Shown here piece after piece: positions 1 through 7,923 of a stretch of DNA of 64,000 nt (within the stretch, counting starts at the first letter, position 1; every line of letters starts with the position of its first letter). The stretch is from the NCBI GenBank assembly GCA_964406345.1, contig CAYORK010000001.1:99007-163006 (forward strand), given 5' to 3'. The stretch is from SYAN01 sp964406345 (GTDB lineage Bacteria; Actinomycetota; Actinomycetes; Nanopelagicales; Nanopelagicaceae). The notes below the pieces were generated by a model. It saw only the letters and a program-made list of their open reading frames with translations. It was not told the origin of the DNA and ran no database searches. A program made the translations under genes and the position numbers.

Positions 1-255
1 TATCTGTCTACTCCAACCTTCGAGCCAGGAACGCTTCTCATTGGGAGTCAGCGTCGAGGCGAGGTCATCGACGATCTCGTCTGCGTATCTGGCAAAGCCA
101 TAGAGAGCATGGACGTAAGGACGTTTCTCTGGTGGCAAGAGTCGAGTCGCCAGGAAGTAAGTCTTTCCATGACGGGCATTGAGGTCTCGACAGGCGAGAT
201 AGGAGCGTTGGAGATCCGGATCAGTGATCCCTGCGCGAGTGAGCTCTGCAGACAC
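1..255 (-). CDS. crtB: Phytoene synthase, N-terminal part (cut by window edge)
   Basis: Phytoene synthase condenses two geranylgeranyl diphosphates head to head into phytoene, the first committed C40 carotenoid step. Only the first 85 codons are in the window, read on the minus strand from a GTG at 255. The reading includes ARYADEIVDD, which contains the DxxxD Mg-diphosphate motif of the squalene/phytoene synthase family, preceded by KTYFLATRLLP as in bacterial CrtB. The GTG lies two bases after the crtI stop codon, and a GGAGAG ribosome site sits inside the crtI 3' end, so the two are co-transcribed and probably translationally coupled. The gene continues beyond position 1. The family call is firm; substrate C40 rather than C30 is inferred from the neighbouring crtE. 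Confidence 0.9.
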   Translation of the reverse strand, partial: MSAELTRAGITDPDLQRSYLACRDLNARHGKTYFLATRLLPPEKRPYVHALYGFARYADEIVDDLASTLTPNEKRSWLEGWSRQI

Positions 256-257
256 CT

Positions 258-1742
258 TTAGATGATTCTCTCCGCTGCGAGTTTTCCAGAGATCAGCACC
301 ATAGGCACACCGACTCCAGGTTGTGTCCCAGATCCCGCAAAGACGATGTTCTCGTAGCCCTTCGCCATATTCCGAGGCCTGAAGGGACCAGTTTGGAAGA
401 AGGTATGTGCGCTGGCGAAAGGTGCGCCACGTTCCATTCCCATCGCTTCCCATTCCAATGGAGTGGTGATCTCTTCGACTTCGATCGACTCTGCGAACTC
501 TGGATAGCCACGGCTCTCTAAGGAGCGCAACATGCTCTCACGGTAACTCTTCTTCGCCGTCCGCCAATCGATATCGGCATCGAGGTTGGGTGTCGGGAAG
601 AGGACGTAATAGGAGTGTTTTCCTGGTGGAGCCAATTCAGGATCATCATGCGAGGGGACGGTGACCAAGAAGCTTGGATCGCTCATCAACTCCTGCTTCT
701 CGATGAGTTGATCGAAGACGCCATCCCAGTCGTGACCGAAGTGGATGTTGTGATGGGCGACATGGTCGTACTTCTTCGAGGATCCGATCAACATCGTCAC
801 TGCGGAGGGCGAGTAACGCAATCTCTTCAATCGTGGCGGCACATGACCTAGTAACTCACGCCATGCCACCGGTAGATCAGGGTTGAGGATCAGCGCATCA
901 CACTCATAGCGCTCGCCATTGGCTGTGAGCGCCGCTGTCGCTCTGCCGTTCTTCCGCTCGATCCCGACGACTTTGCTCTCATACTTGATCGTGACGCCAT
1001 GCTTTTGGGCCGCGGCAGCAAGGGCGCGCGGCAGGGCATGCATGCCACCTTTCGGGAAGAAGACACCGGCCACTGAATCCATATAGGCGATCACGGCATA
1101 GATGGCGAGAGCCTGTTGTGGGCTGACTCCCGCATACATCGCTTGGAAGGAGTAGACGCGTTGTGTCCTTGGATCCTTGAGGAAGTCGCTTACTCGTGGT
1201 GCGAGACGCCTGAAACCACCTATTGCGACCAATCGCGCGAGATTGGGAGTGAGTAGGTCGAAAGGAGTGTCGATGTTGCGGTCGATGAAGTCGTTCATCT
1301 CGTACTTGTAGAGCTTGGTGACGAAGTCGACGTAGCGACGATAACCATCTGCCTCATCGCCTCCGATGACCTTGGCGATCTCCGCTTCCATCTGCTTCGT
1401 ATCTGCATGGACATCGAGCTGCGATCCATCGGCATAGAAGGCGCGATAGAGCGGTGAGACTGGCATCAACTCCAGCCAATCCTTGGTGGTCTCACCGACT
1501 GCATTGAAGGCGTCTTCGATCAGATCCGGCATAGTCAGCACTGTCGGTCCGGTGTCGAATCGATAGCCATCCTTCAGTAGGAGACCGTTGCGCCCTCCAG
1601 GAACTGATTCGCGTTCCAGGATCGTCACTTCACGACCTTCGCCCGCGAGAAGAAGTGCAGCGCTCAAACCGGCAAGGCCGGCGCCAACGATCACGATGCG
1701 ATCGGTCGCTCCTTTGACTTTGCGGATGCGATCTCGTCTCAC
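258..1742 (-). CDS. crtI: Phytoene desaturase CrtI
   Basis: FAD-dependent CrtI-type desaturase of 494 residues, which introduces double bases in phytoene towards neurosporene or lycopene at the membrane. The dinucleotide-binding GAGLAGLSAA lies at residues 20-29, followed by the ERESVPGGRNG and GYRFDTGPTVLTMPDL blocks typical of carotenoid desaturases. Near the C-terminus, SGTQPGVGVPMVLISGK matches the second FAD-contact signature. The start is a GTG at 1742, 22 bp after crtE. The gene is the middle member of crtE-crtI-crtB. A second, divergent CrtI-family gene lies at 4423-5964; this one is the more likely first desaturase because it sits with the phytoene-forming genes. The number of desaturation steps cannot be read from the sequence. 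Confidence 0.92.
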   Translation of the reverse strand: MRRDRIRKVKGATDRIVIVGAGLAGLSAALLLAGEGREVTILERESVPGGRNGLLLKDGYRFDTGPTVLTMPDLIEDAFNAVGETTKDWLELMPVSPLYRAFYADGSQLDVHADTKQMEAEIAKVIGGDEADGYRRYVDFVTKLYKYEMNDFIDRNIDTPFDLLTPNLARLVAIGGFRRLAPRVSDFLKDPRTQRVYSFQAMYAGVSPQQALAIYAVIAYMDSVAGVFFPKGGMHALPRALAAAAQKHGVTIKYESKVVGIERKNGRATAALTANGERYECDALILNPDLPVAWRELLGHVPPRLKRLRYSPSAVTMLIGSSKKYDHVAHHNIHFGHDWDGVFDQLIEKQELMSDPSFLVTVPSHDDPELAPPGKHSYYVLFPTPNLDADIDWRTAKKSYRESMLRSLESRGYPEFAESIEVEEITTPLEWEAMGMERGAPFASAHTFFQTGPFRPRNMAKGYENIVFAGSGTQPGVGVPMVLISGKLAAERII

Positions 1743-1764
1743 TCTTGAGCCTCTCGTCGATAGA

Positions 1765-2847
1765 TCAATTGGAGCGATGGAGCGCCATCTGCGCCATGGT
1801 CCGAAGGAGCGGCTTTGCTTCCTCGGCGATGGCGCTCGAAGAGAGAGCCTCTTCAGCTTGCTCGGCGCGGTCGCTAATCATCTCCTCGACTCGGGTCAGC
1901 GCGCCACTTGAGATGATCGCTTCACGAATCCGCTCTATTCTCGCTGGGTCGAGATGAGGATCGCCCAATGCGGAGAAGATCTCGGAGTCACGGCTTCCTT
2001 TGACCGCCAAAGCGATCAGGACGGTTCGCTTACCTTCACGGAGGTCATCACCGGCAGGTTTGCCGGTCTGCTCTGGGTCACCGAAGACTCCAAGGATGTC
2101 ATCGCGAAGTTGGAATGCCTCGCCGATAGGGATGCCATACCGAGAGAGCGCAACGAGCGCTTCATCGCTGCCATGCGAGAGGCGCGCGCCAAAATGAAGT
2201 GGACGCTCGATGGAGTACTTGCCTGACTTGTACTTGGCGACCTTGAGTGAGCGATCGGCATCGACCGTCGCAAGCGATTGTTCGTGGACATCGAGATATT
2301 GACCTGCCATCAACTCGACGCGAAGTTCATCGTAGATCGGTAGTACTGAGAGGAGGCGATCGGAGCCTACGCCGGATCGATGCAAGACAAGGTCGGCCCA
2401 GATCAGCGCCAGGTCACCGAGGAGGATCGCGCTCGCTTCTCCGTACTTTGCACTATCCCCAGAGAGATGTGCCTCTCGATGCATTGCCTCGAAGCGCCTA
2501 TGGATCGAAGGATTGCCTCGTCGAGTATCTGAACCATCCATGACATCGTCATGGATCAGTGCGCAGGCATGGAGGAACTCAAGGGATGCGACCGCTTTGA
2601 TTGTGGCGCGATCTGGTTCGATCCCGGTGACCGCCATCGAACCGATGGCACCAAGGAGTGGGCGAAAACGCTTTCCGCCATCGATAAGGAAGCTCTGCAT
2701 GGCGCTCGAGACCGGAAGGAGTTCGGGGCCTATCGAATCGATGTATGAGCCGGCATCGTCGAGTAAGGAAGTGATCTCTTCATCGATCTGACTTCGGAAT
2801 GTGGCGATGAGAGAGCGCGCATTCACCGCCTCGTCAGAAGAAGACAC
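1765..2847 (-). CDS. crtE: Geranylgeranyl diphosphate synthase (polyprenyl synthetase)
   Basis: Trans-isoprenyl diphosphate synthase of 360 residues that extends FPP/DMAPP with IPP; in this operon the expected product is C20 GGPP for CrtB. The first aspartate-rich motif is LIHDDVMDGSDTRRG (DDVMD at about 100-104) and the second is LRDDILGVFGD (about 248-257); GGKRFRP at 57-63 is the conserved IPP-contact block. The start is a GTG at 2847, seven bases downstream of a TACCCT -10 hexamer on the minus strand, so the mRNA may be leaderless. It is the first gene of the minus-strand crtE-crtI-crtB run and is divergent from metF, with 25 bp between the two start codons. Chain length is inferred from context. 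Confidence 0.9.
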   Translation of the reverse strand: MSSSDEAVNARSLIATFRSQIDEEITSLLDDAGSYIDSIGPELLPVSSAMQSFLIDGGKRFRPLLGAIGSMAVTGIEPDRATIKAVASLEFLHACALIHDDVMDGSDTRRGNPSIHRRFEAMHREAHLSGDSAKYGEASAILLGDLALIWADLVLHRSGVGSDRLLSVLPIYDELRVELMAGQYLDVHEQSLATVDADRSLKVAKYKSGKYSIERPLHFGARLSHGSDEALVALSRYGIPIGEAFQLRDDILGVFGDPEQTGKPAGDDLREGKRTVLIALAVKGSRDSEIFSALGDPHLDPARIERIREAIISSGALTRVEEMISDRAEQAEEALSSSAIAEEAKPLLRTMAQMALHRSN

Positions 2848-2850
2848 TAA

Positions 2851-2868
2851 GGTGAGGGTACCCTCACC
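2851..2868. promoter_or_regulatory. Perfect 18-bp palindrome with a -10 hexamer on each strand, between crtE and metF
   Basis: GGTGAGGGTACCCTCACC is its own reverse complement. On the plus strand TACCCT (2859-2864) is followed by 8 nt and the metF ATG. On the minus strand TACCCT (2860-2855) is followed by 7 nt and the crtE GTG. The two candidate -10 hexamers overlap by 2 bp. It may be a symmetric bidirectional promoter, an operator for a dimeric repressor, or both. The promoter reading is inferred from the TANNNT pattern seen at other starts in this window. Confidence 0.6.
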
Positions 2869-2872
2869 GACT

Positions 2873-3751
2873 ATGGATTTCAGCCTTCTTCAGGCTTCTC
2901 GCGCTACATCGAAGCCGACCTTCTCGGTGGAGTTCTTCCCACCGAAGGATGAGGCCGGCGAGCAGAGATTGTGGGACTCGCTCTCGCTCCTGGCGGAGAA
3001 AGACCCTGATTTCGTAAGTGTCACCTACGGTGCAGGTGGCAGTACTAGGGATCGAACCATTCGTATCACCGCTGAGATCACGGCAGGCACTTCCATTCCG
3101 ACCGTGGCGCACCTGACCTGCGTGGGTGCGACTCGTAGCGAAGTTGATGCCATCCTCACCCGTTACAAAGAGAGTGGAATTGCCACGATCCTCGCACTTC
3201 GTGGCGATCCACCAGGCGGTCCAAGTGCCGAATGGATCCAGACACCGAATGGTTTCCATCATGCTGATCAACTCGTGGAGTTGGCGGTTGAACGAGGATT
3301 CACTGTCGGCGTGGCGGCATTCCCAGATGGACATCCCGCATCAGGAGGGGAGACGGCGCGAGATGTCGATGTCCTGGTTCGGAAGTTCGAACTGGGCGCA
3401 TCCTTCGCCACCACCCAATTCTTCTTCGATGTGAGTAAGTACCAGGAACTTCGCGACCGTCTCTCCGCCAAGGGGGTGGATCGTCCGCTCATCGCGGGCA
3501 TCTTGCCGATCACCAACTTCAAGCAGTTGATACGGATGGCCGAACTCGGTGGCACTCCATTGCCGAAGGTCGTGATCGATCGCATCTCGCGATTCCAGGA
3601 TGATCCCGACTCATTGCGCAAGGAGGGGATCGAGATCGCCTCCGAACTCGCTTCGGACCTCATCGGAGTCGGTGCGCCGGGCCTTCACTTCTATACGATG
3701 AACTCAGCGCACTCCACGATGGAGATTACCGCGCGAATCGGACTTCGATGA
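2873..3751 (+). CDS. metF: Methylenetetrahydrofolate reductase
   Basis: Reduces 5,10-methylene-THF to 5-methyl-THF, the methyl donor for methionine synthase; cytosolic flavoprotein, 292 residues, normal bacterial length. The N-terminal SVEFFPPKDEAG carries the catalytic glutamate of the family, and VTYGAGGSTRDRTI, the ALRGDPPG block and GVAAFPDGHP are conserved FAD/folate segments of the TIM barrel. The ATG at 2873 is chosen because upstream codons in the same frame would run through the crtE start region and the palindrome; family proteins begin shortly before the EFFPP motif. It is followed by a CDP-alcohol phosphatidyltransferase with a 4-bp ATGA overlap, so the two are co-transcribed. It shares the short divergent promoter region with crtE. 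Confidence 0.93.
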   Translation: MDFSLLQASRATSKPTFSVEFFPPKDEAGEQRLWDSLSLLAEKDPDFVSVTYGAGGSTRDRTIRITAEITAGTSIPTVAHLTCVGATRSEVDAILTRYKESGIATILALRGDPPGGPSAEWIQTPNGFHHADQLVELAVERGFTVGVAAFPDGHPASGGETARDVDVLVRKFELGASFATTQFFFDVSKYQELRDRLSAKGVDRPLIAGILPITNFKQLIRMAELGGTPLPKVVIDRISRFQDDPDSLRKEGIEIASELASDLIGVGAPGLHFYTMNSAHSTMEITARIGLR

Positions 3752-4443
3752 TGATGCGTGAGGAATTCTTCGACCGCTGGAGCGAAGTGCACGGTGGCGC
3801 AGAGATCAAAGGGATCGTGCGATGGTGGCTCTCGATCTCATTTCGAGTCGCCTCACTCCTTCGACATTTGAAGGTCACTGCGAATTCGATGACCGTATTC
3901 GGTGTGATCATCGCTCTCTTGTTGATCGTGGCTCTTCGGGATGAAGGAAGCGAGCAAGCCGCGCCACTCCTCATCGCAGCACTCCTTTTGGTGATCTCGC
4001 TGGCAGCAGATGGTGTCGATGGTTCGCTTGCCCTCTTGACCGGCCATGTGAGTAGAAGGGGGGCCGCGCTCGATGCCATCGCAGATCGCCTTGCAGAGTC
4101 CTTCTGGGCCTTTGCCTTCATCCAGATCGGTGCCGACTATCGCGTCGTCGTCATGGCATGGCTCATGGCTCAGACTCAGGAGTACATCAGAGCGCGGCTC
4201 GGCGGACTTGGCGTCAGTGAGATCGGTGTCGTCACGGTGAGCGAGAGGCCGGTGCGTGCGTCCTTTCTTGCTGTGGCTCTAGTCATCGCATTGATCTACG
4301 CAGCATCGGGCGCTGGAGAGATTCTCGCCGTCACGCTCACATCCGCAGTGACGATCATCGCCGCGCTCTGGCTGCTCTTGCAGACGATCGCGTTAGGGCA
4401 ACTCTCTCGATTCGCGATACATTCAACGATTGATCTGCGCTGA
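3748..4443 (+). CDS. CDP-alcohol phosphatidyltransferase family membrane protein
   Basis: Integral membrane protein of 231 residues in the family that moves a phosphatidyl group from a CDP-linked donor to an alcohol (PgsA, phosphatidylinositol-phosphate synthase and relatives). The signature D-x2-D-G-x2-A-R-x8-G-x3-D-x3-D is visible in the segment around residues 90-115 (DGVDGSLALL then GAALDAIAD). All four Asp and both Gly are present, but the Arg after Ala is Leu here. About five or six hydrophobic segments follow. Three consecutive ATG codons start the gene (3748, 3751, 3754); the first overlaps the metF stop. The 3' end overlaps the convergent desaturase gene by 21 bp. The alcohol substrate is unknown; phospholipid synthesis is the likely role. 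Confidence 0.8.
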   Translation: MMMREEFFDRWSEVHGGAEIKGIVRWWLSISFRVASLLRHLKVTANSMTVFGVIIALLLIVALRDEGSEQAAPLLIAALLLVISLAADGVDGSLALLTGHVSRRGAALDAIADRLAESFWAFAFIQIGADYRVVVMAWLMAQTQEYIRARLGGLGVSEIGVVTVSERPVRASFLAVALVIALIYAASGAGEILAVTLTSAVTIIAALWLLLQTIALGQLSRFAIHSTIDLR

Positions 4444-5964
4444 GATCGCATCTGCGACGATCTCACCACTGAGTCCGACCAAAGGCAATCCACCACCTGG
4501 ATGAGCTGAACCGCCGACGTTATAGAGGCCGGCAAGTCGGGAGACATTGGGTGCGCGCCGGAAAGCAGCACGGATCCCATTGCTTGAGGGGCCATAGATG
4601 GAGCCACCTTCACTGCCGTAGTCATTCTCGATATCGAGGGGAGTACGGAACTTCTTCACGACGATGCGGTCACGGAAATCAATTCCAATCCGATCGACGA
4701 GGATCTCGATGATCCTGTCACCATAGTCTCGAGCTACGGCCTCATCACTCCAATCGAAACCGCCCTGAGGTTGATGACGTGGTGCATTGACGAGGATGAA
4801 GAGATTCTCGCCGCCTTCACTCGGCACCATCGCTGGGTCATCTGGCGAGCATATGTAGATGGTCGGATCCGTGACCGGGATCTTCTCTTCGAAGATCTGA
4901 TCGAATTCACGGTCATAGTCGGCGGGGAAGAAGACAGTGTGATGGGCTTGAAGCAACCGCTGCTTCGAGGGCTTGAGGCCAAGGAGAAGTGAGAAGCCAG
5001 AGAGTGAGGGAGTGGTGCGATTGATGTTTCGTCGTTCGCCAGCGGTCTTCTCTTCCTTCGAACCATCAATTGCCAGCATCCCGTTGTAAAGGCGATAGGC
5101 ATCCACATTTGAGATCACTGCATCCACTTTGATCTCGCGGCCGCCTTCAAGGGCAATTCCTGTCACTTTCGCTCGGTCGTGGAGGATCCTCGTCACGGGA
5201 GAGCAGAGTTCGATCGTGACTCCACGCTCTCTCGCCCGCGCCTCAACTTTCTCTACCAAACGTCCAAGTCCGCCACGGATGTGCCAAGCACCAAAGGCCT
5301 CCTCTACGAATGCGATGGTGAGTAAGACCGCGGGCACTTTCCGTGGATCAGATCCGGTATAGGTGGCATAGCGATCGATGATGTAGCGAAGACGTCGATC
5401 GCTCAATCGCTTTTCTGTGAATTTTCGCAAGGTGGTGAAGGGAGCGATAGTCGAGAGGTCTCTAATGACCTTCCCTCGACGTATCAATTTCGGAACTGAT
5501 GGCAATGCCCGTTCCACGAAATCTGTCCTAGATGCTTGCCACATCCTTGCTGCTCGCTCGAGAAGCGAGCCCCATTCCTGGCCAGCTCGCTCTCCGAATG
5601 CATTGGATATCTCTGTGACAGCTCGATTACGCGAAAGGTTGGGTAGTTGTAGTCGACTTCCATCTGCGAAGTGATAATCGAATGCGGGGTCCAATCCGAC
5701 GAGGTCTAGGTCGACACCACGTCCTGTCTTCATGAAGAAGTCGCGATAGACAGCAGGGAGAGTGAGTAGCGACGGTCCAGTGTCGAATCCAAATCCATCA
5801 ATCCACTCGGTGTGACACTTTCCCCCGACGCGGTCACTCTTCTCATAGATGGTGACGCGATGTCCTCGGTGCGCGAGGCGAGCTGCGACGGTCAAGCCAC
5901 CGACGCCAGCACCGATCACCGCGATATCGAGGGTGCGAGAATCTCTTCTCTGATGACTCATCAT
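4423..5964 (-). CDS. crtD: CrtI-family carotenoid desaturase, probable CrtD type
   Basis: FAD-dependent amine-oxidase-fold protein of 513 residues, clearly related to CrtI: AVIGAGVGGLTVAARLA near residues 15-31, EKSDRVGGKCHTE, FGFDTGPSLLTLP, and the C-terminal VGGSAHPGGGLPLVGLSG. It follows the glycosyltransferase and CruF genes with an ATGA overlap at 5961-5964. In carotenoid pathways with CruF (C-1' hydratase) the partner desaturase is usually CrtD, which adds a 3',4' double bond to the hydroxylated end; that is the inferred role. It could instead be an extra lycopene-forming desaturase or a CrtO-like ketolase. The ATG at 5964 is chosen for coupling; a second ATG follows at once. It ends convergently, overlapping the phosphatidyltransferase gene by 21 bp. 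Confidence 0.75.
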   Translation of the reverse strand: MMSHQRRDSRTLDIAVIGAGVGGLTVAARLAHRGHRVTIYEKSDRVGGKCHTEWIDGFGFDTGPSLLTLPAVYRDFFMKTGRGVDLDLVGLDPAFDYHFADGSRLQLPNLSRNRAVTEISNAFGERAGQEWGSLLERAARMWQASRTDFVERALPSVPKLIRRGKVIRDLSTIAPFTTLRKFTEKRLSDRRLRYIIDRYATYTGSDPRKVPAVLLTIAFVEEAFGAWHIRGGLGRLVEKVEARARERGVTIELCSPVTRILHDRAKVTGIALEGGREIKVDAVISNVDAYRLYNGMLAIDGSKEEKTAGERRNINRTTPSLSGFSLLLGLKPSKQRLLQAHHTVFFPADYDREFDQIFEEKIPVTDPTIYICSPDDPAMVPSEGGENLFILVNAPRHQPQGGFDWSDEAVARDYGDRIIEILVDRIGIDFRDRIVVKKFRTPLDIENDYGSEGGSIYGPSSNGIRAAFRRAPNVSRLAGLYNVGGSAHPGGGLPLVGLSGEIVADAISAQINR

Positions 5965-7076
5965 GTGGCGATCGCTCTATCTCGCCAGGTCAAGGCCCCT
6001 GCTCGTTTCAATCTGAAGGATCGAAAGACCAAATAGAGAAGGAGAGCCACGCTGAGTGGATGAAGTAGAAAGCTTTGCCAGAACGATGCAGTGCGAAGCG
6101 CTGCAATGAGACGCGAGAGTGAGATGGCGAAGAAGGCGATCCAACCCCATGCAGCTCCCAGGATCCCGGCGACGAGTGGTAACCATGAGGTCGTAACCAT
6201 GAGAAGGAGTGCGACTGCGGCACCTAATGGTGAGCCGAATGCGCGCCAGAGGGATTTGCTGTAGCCATCGATCAGTTCCTGGCTCGACTCGTACATCCTG
6301 CAATGTGCGATAGCGCTGCCATCGACCACGGAACCTGCGAAACCTGCCTGCCACAATCTCCTTGCGAGTTCGATGTCCTCTAGGACTTCACCCTTGACGG
6401 ATTCGAAACCACCGATCGAAGAGAGCGCTTCTCTAGTGACGACGAAGAACTGGCCATTTGCCACCGCCATGGATGGGAGACGAAGCTTCGCAGCAAGACG
6501 TAGTGGCACCGATGCGAACCATGACCACTGCAAGAGCGGTTGGATGACTCGCTCCAAGAAAGTCACTGCCACCTGTCTCGGATAGGGCGAGATCCACTCC
6601 CATTCGTTACTTTCCATCGTCGATATCGCCGCTGAGATCGCCCCGGGTTCGAGCCGCACATCAGCGTCGATGAAGACGAGGTACCGACCTGTGGAGACTT
6701 GGAATAGCCGCTCTTGTGCAGCAGGTTTTCCGAGCCAGCCTGCAGGAGGATTTTGACCTTCGAGGACCTTCAGTTCCTTGATCCTCTCTTTAGCGAGAGC
6801 GAGGAGTTGGCCGGTCTCATCGGAGGATTGATCATCGATTGCGATCACTTCCCAGGTCGATCGCTCTTTCTCATCCTGAAGGCTTCGCTGCAATGAATCC
6901 GCGAGTGGCGGGACATTACGTGCTTCATTGCGCAGCGGGATCATCAGCGAGACGCCAGCAGTCCATTGCCCTGGTGGAAGCTTGGCGCGCCAGATGGTGA
7001 GTGCATTGAGCAGAGTGAGGGAGAGCGCGAGAAGGCAGAGGGTCAGGATCGCGACCTGGAAGATGAATGGCTCCAC
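5961..7076 (-). CDS. cruG: Family 2 glycosyltransferase, CruG-like
   Basis: Membrane-bound GT-A glycosyltransferase of 371 residues. One N-terminal hydrophobic helix precedes the catalytic domain VSLMIPLRNEARNVPPL, with VIAIDDQSSDET, the metal-binding DAD in YLVFIDADVRLEPG, and EDIELARRLW as the acceptor-side acidic motif; two or more hydrophobic helices follow at the C-terminus. This arrangement and its place between CruF and a CrtD-like desaturase match CruG-type carotenoid 2'-O-glycosyltransferases. The start chosen is GTG at 7076, 20 bp after the cruF stop; an in-frame extension to 7409 would run through cruF and shows no family similarity. A GAGG ribosome site lies at the cruF end. The sugar is unknown. 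Confidence 0.75.
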   Translation of the reverse strand: MEPFIFQVAILTLCLLALSLTLLNALTIWRAKLPPGQWTAGVSLMIPLRNEARNVPPLADSLQRSLQDEKERSTWEVIAIDDQSSDETGQLLALAKERIKELKVLEGQNPPAGWLGKPAAQERLFQVSTGRYLVFIDADVRLEPGAISAAISTMESNEWEWISPYPRQVAVTFLERVIQPLLQWSWFASVPLRLAAKLRLPSMAVANGQFFVVTREALSSIGGFESVKGEVLEDIELARRLWQAGFAGSVVDGSAIAHCRMYESSQELIDGYSKSLWRAFGSPLGAAVALLLMVTTSWLPLVAGILGAAWGWIAFFAISLSRLIAALRTASFWQSFLLHPLSVALLLYLVFRSFRLKRAGALTWRDRAIAT

Positions 7077-7096
7077 GTTACCGATTACTTCATCCC

Positions 7097-7906
7097 TCAG
7101 AAGTCGCTTCGACCAAGTCGTTGCGCGAGGAAGTAAGGAATGAGGTAGAGCGTGAAGACGATTCCAACGGAGATCCCGATCTCGGGATAGCCGAAGAAGA
7201 AGACATTTCCGATCACGCCGCCGAAGACAGTCCAGAGCAAGAAGAAGTCCGGGATCGCATTGGAGAGACCGCGCTTGCGACGTTCGCGCGGTAGTGCGAC
7301 ATGCAAGAGCGCCATCAATCCCATACCCGTCAGAAGCCAGCCGAATGCGTTCGAGAGCGGGATCATCGGCTGGAAGGGCACCGTTGCGCCATCGATCTGC
7401 CAAGTCCATCTGCCTGCATTGACCATCTGTGGATCAAGGAAGAAATCCCAGACCATCAATCCGATACCTCCGTAGAGGAAGACCCAACGGGGTGCGACGC
7501 GACGAGCGACGATGATGATCGGATAGGAGATCATCACCCAAGCGAATGGGACTACGAGCGGAATGTCGAAGACTTGGTAAGCGAGCGACGCGTCATATTG
7601 ATAGACACCGAATGGCCAGCCAGTTCGATGGCCGATCTGTTCGATGATGAGCGAATAGAAGAAGGTGATGAGTAGGAAGCGCACTGCGAACTTCGGTCCG
7701 AAGGAGTAGTAGGAGTGAAGCACCATCGCCGCTGCGCCCCAATAGACGACTGCGAGCGTGACCAGTCGGAGCGCTTCACCTTCGAGCAGTGGATAGGAGA
7801 CTTGAAGAAGAAGAGCGACTGCGAAGACCAGATAGACCGGCAACGCTTCGGAGATGGTGAATTGCTGCCCGATTCGACGGCGAGGCACATATTGTCGAAT
7901 CGACAT
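7097..7906 (-). CDS. cruF: CruF-type carotenoid hydratase (DUF422 family)
   Basis: Polytopic membrane protein of 269 residues with about seven hydrophobic segments. It matches the carotenoid 1',2'-hydratase family (CruF of cyanobacteria and Deinococcus, bisanhydrobacterioruberin hydratase of haloarchaea) in blocks such as EQIGHRTGWPFGVYQY, VPFAWVMISYP and WDFFLDPQMVNAGRWTW. It adds water to the acyclic psi-end of a carotene, giving a tertiary 1'-hydroxyl. An ATG at 7906 has TACTAT plus 6 nt before it on the minus strand, so it may have its own leaderless promoter although the crtA-like gene ends only 17 bp upstream. Neighbours are the CrtA-like oxygenase and the glycosyltransferase. Confidence 0.88.
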   Translation of the reverse strand: MSIRQYVPRRRIGQQFTISEALPVYLVFAVALLLQVSYPLLEGEALRLVTLAVVYWGAAAMVLHSYYSFGPKFAVRFLLITFFYSLIIEQIGHRTGWPFGVYQYDASLAYQVFDIPLVVPFAWVMISYPIIIVARRVAPRWVFLYGGIGLMVWDFFLDPQMVNAGRWTWQIDGATVPFQPMIPLSNAFGWLLTGMGLMALLHVALPRERRKRGLSNAIPDFFLLWTVFGGVIGNVFFFGYPEIGISVGIVFTLYLIPYFLAQRLGRSDF

Positions 7907-7918
7907 GTGCTAATAGTA
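7907..7918 (-). promoter_or_regulatory. Candidate leaderless -10 for cruF
   Basis: On the minus strand TACTAT (7918-7913) is followed by TAGCAC and then the cruF ATG. The hexamer fits TANNNT and the six-base spacing matches several other starts in the window. No clear -35 was recognised upstream in the crtA-like gene. Confidence 0.5.
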
Positions 7919-7923
7919 ACTTT

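Noticed and set aside
7077..7409. Long N-terminal extension of the glycosyltransferase frame
   Set aside because: It lies entirely within cruF on the same strand, is Arg-rich and shows no glycosyltransferase features; the GTG at 7076 gives the expected protein.
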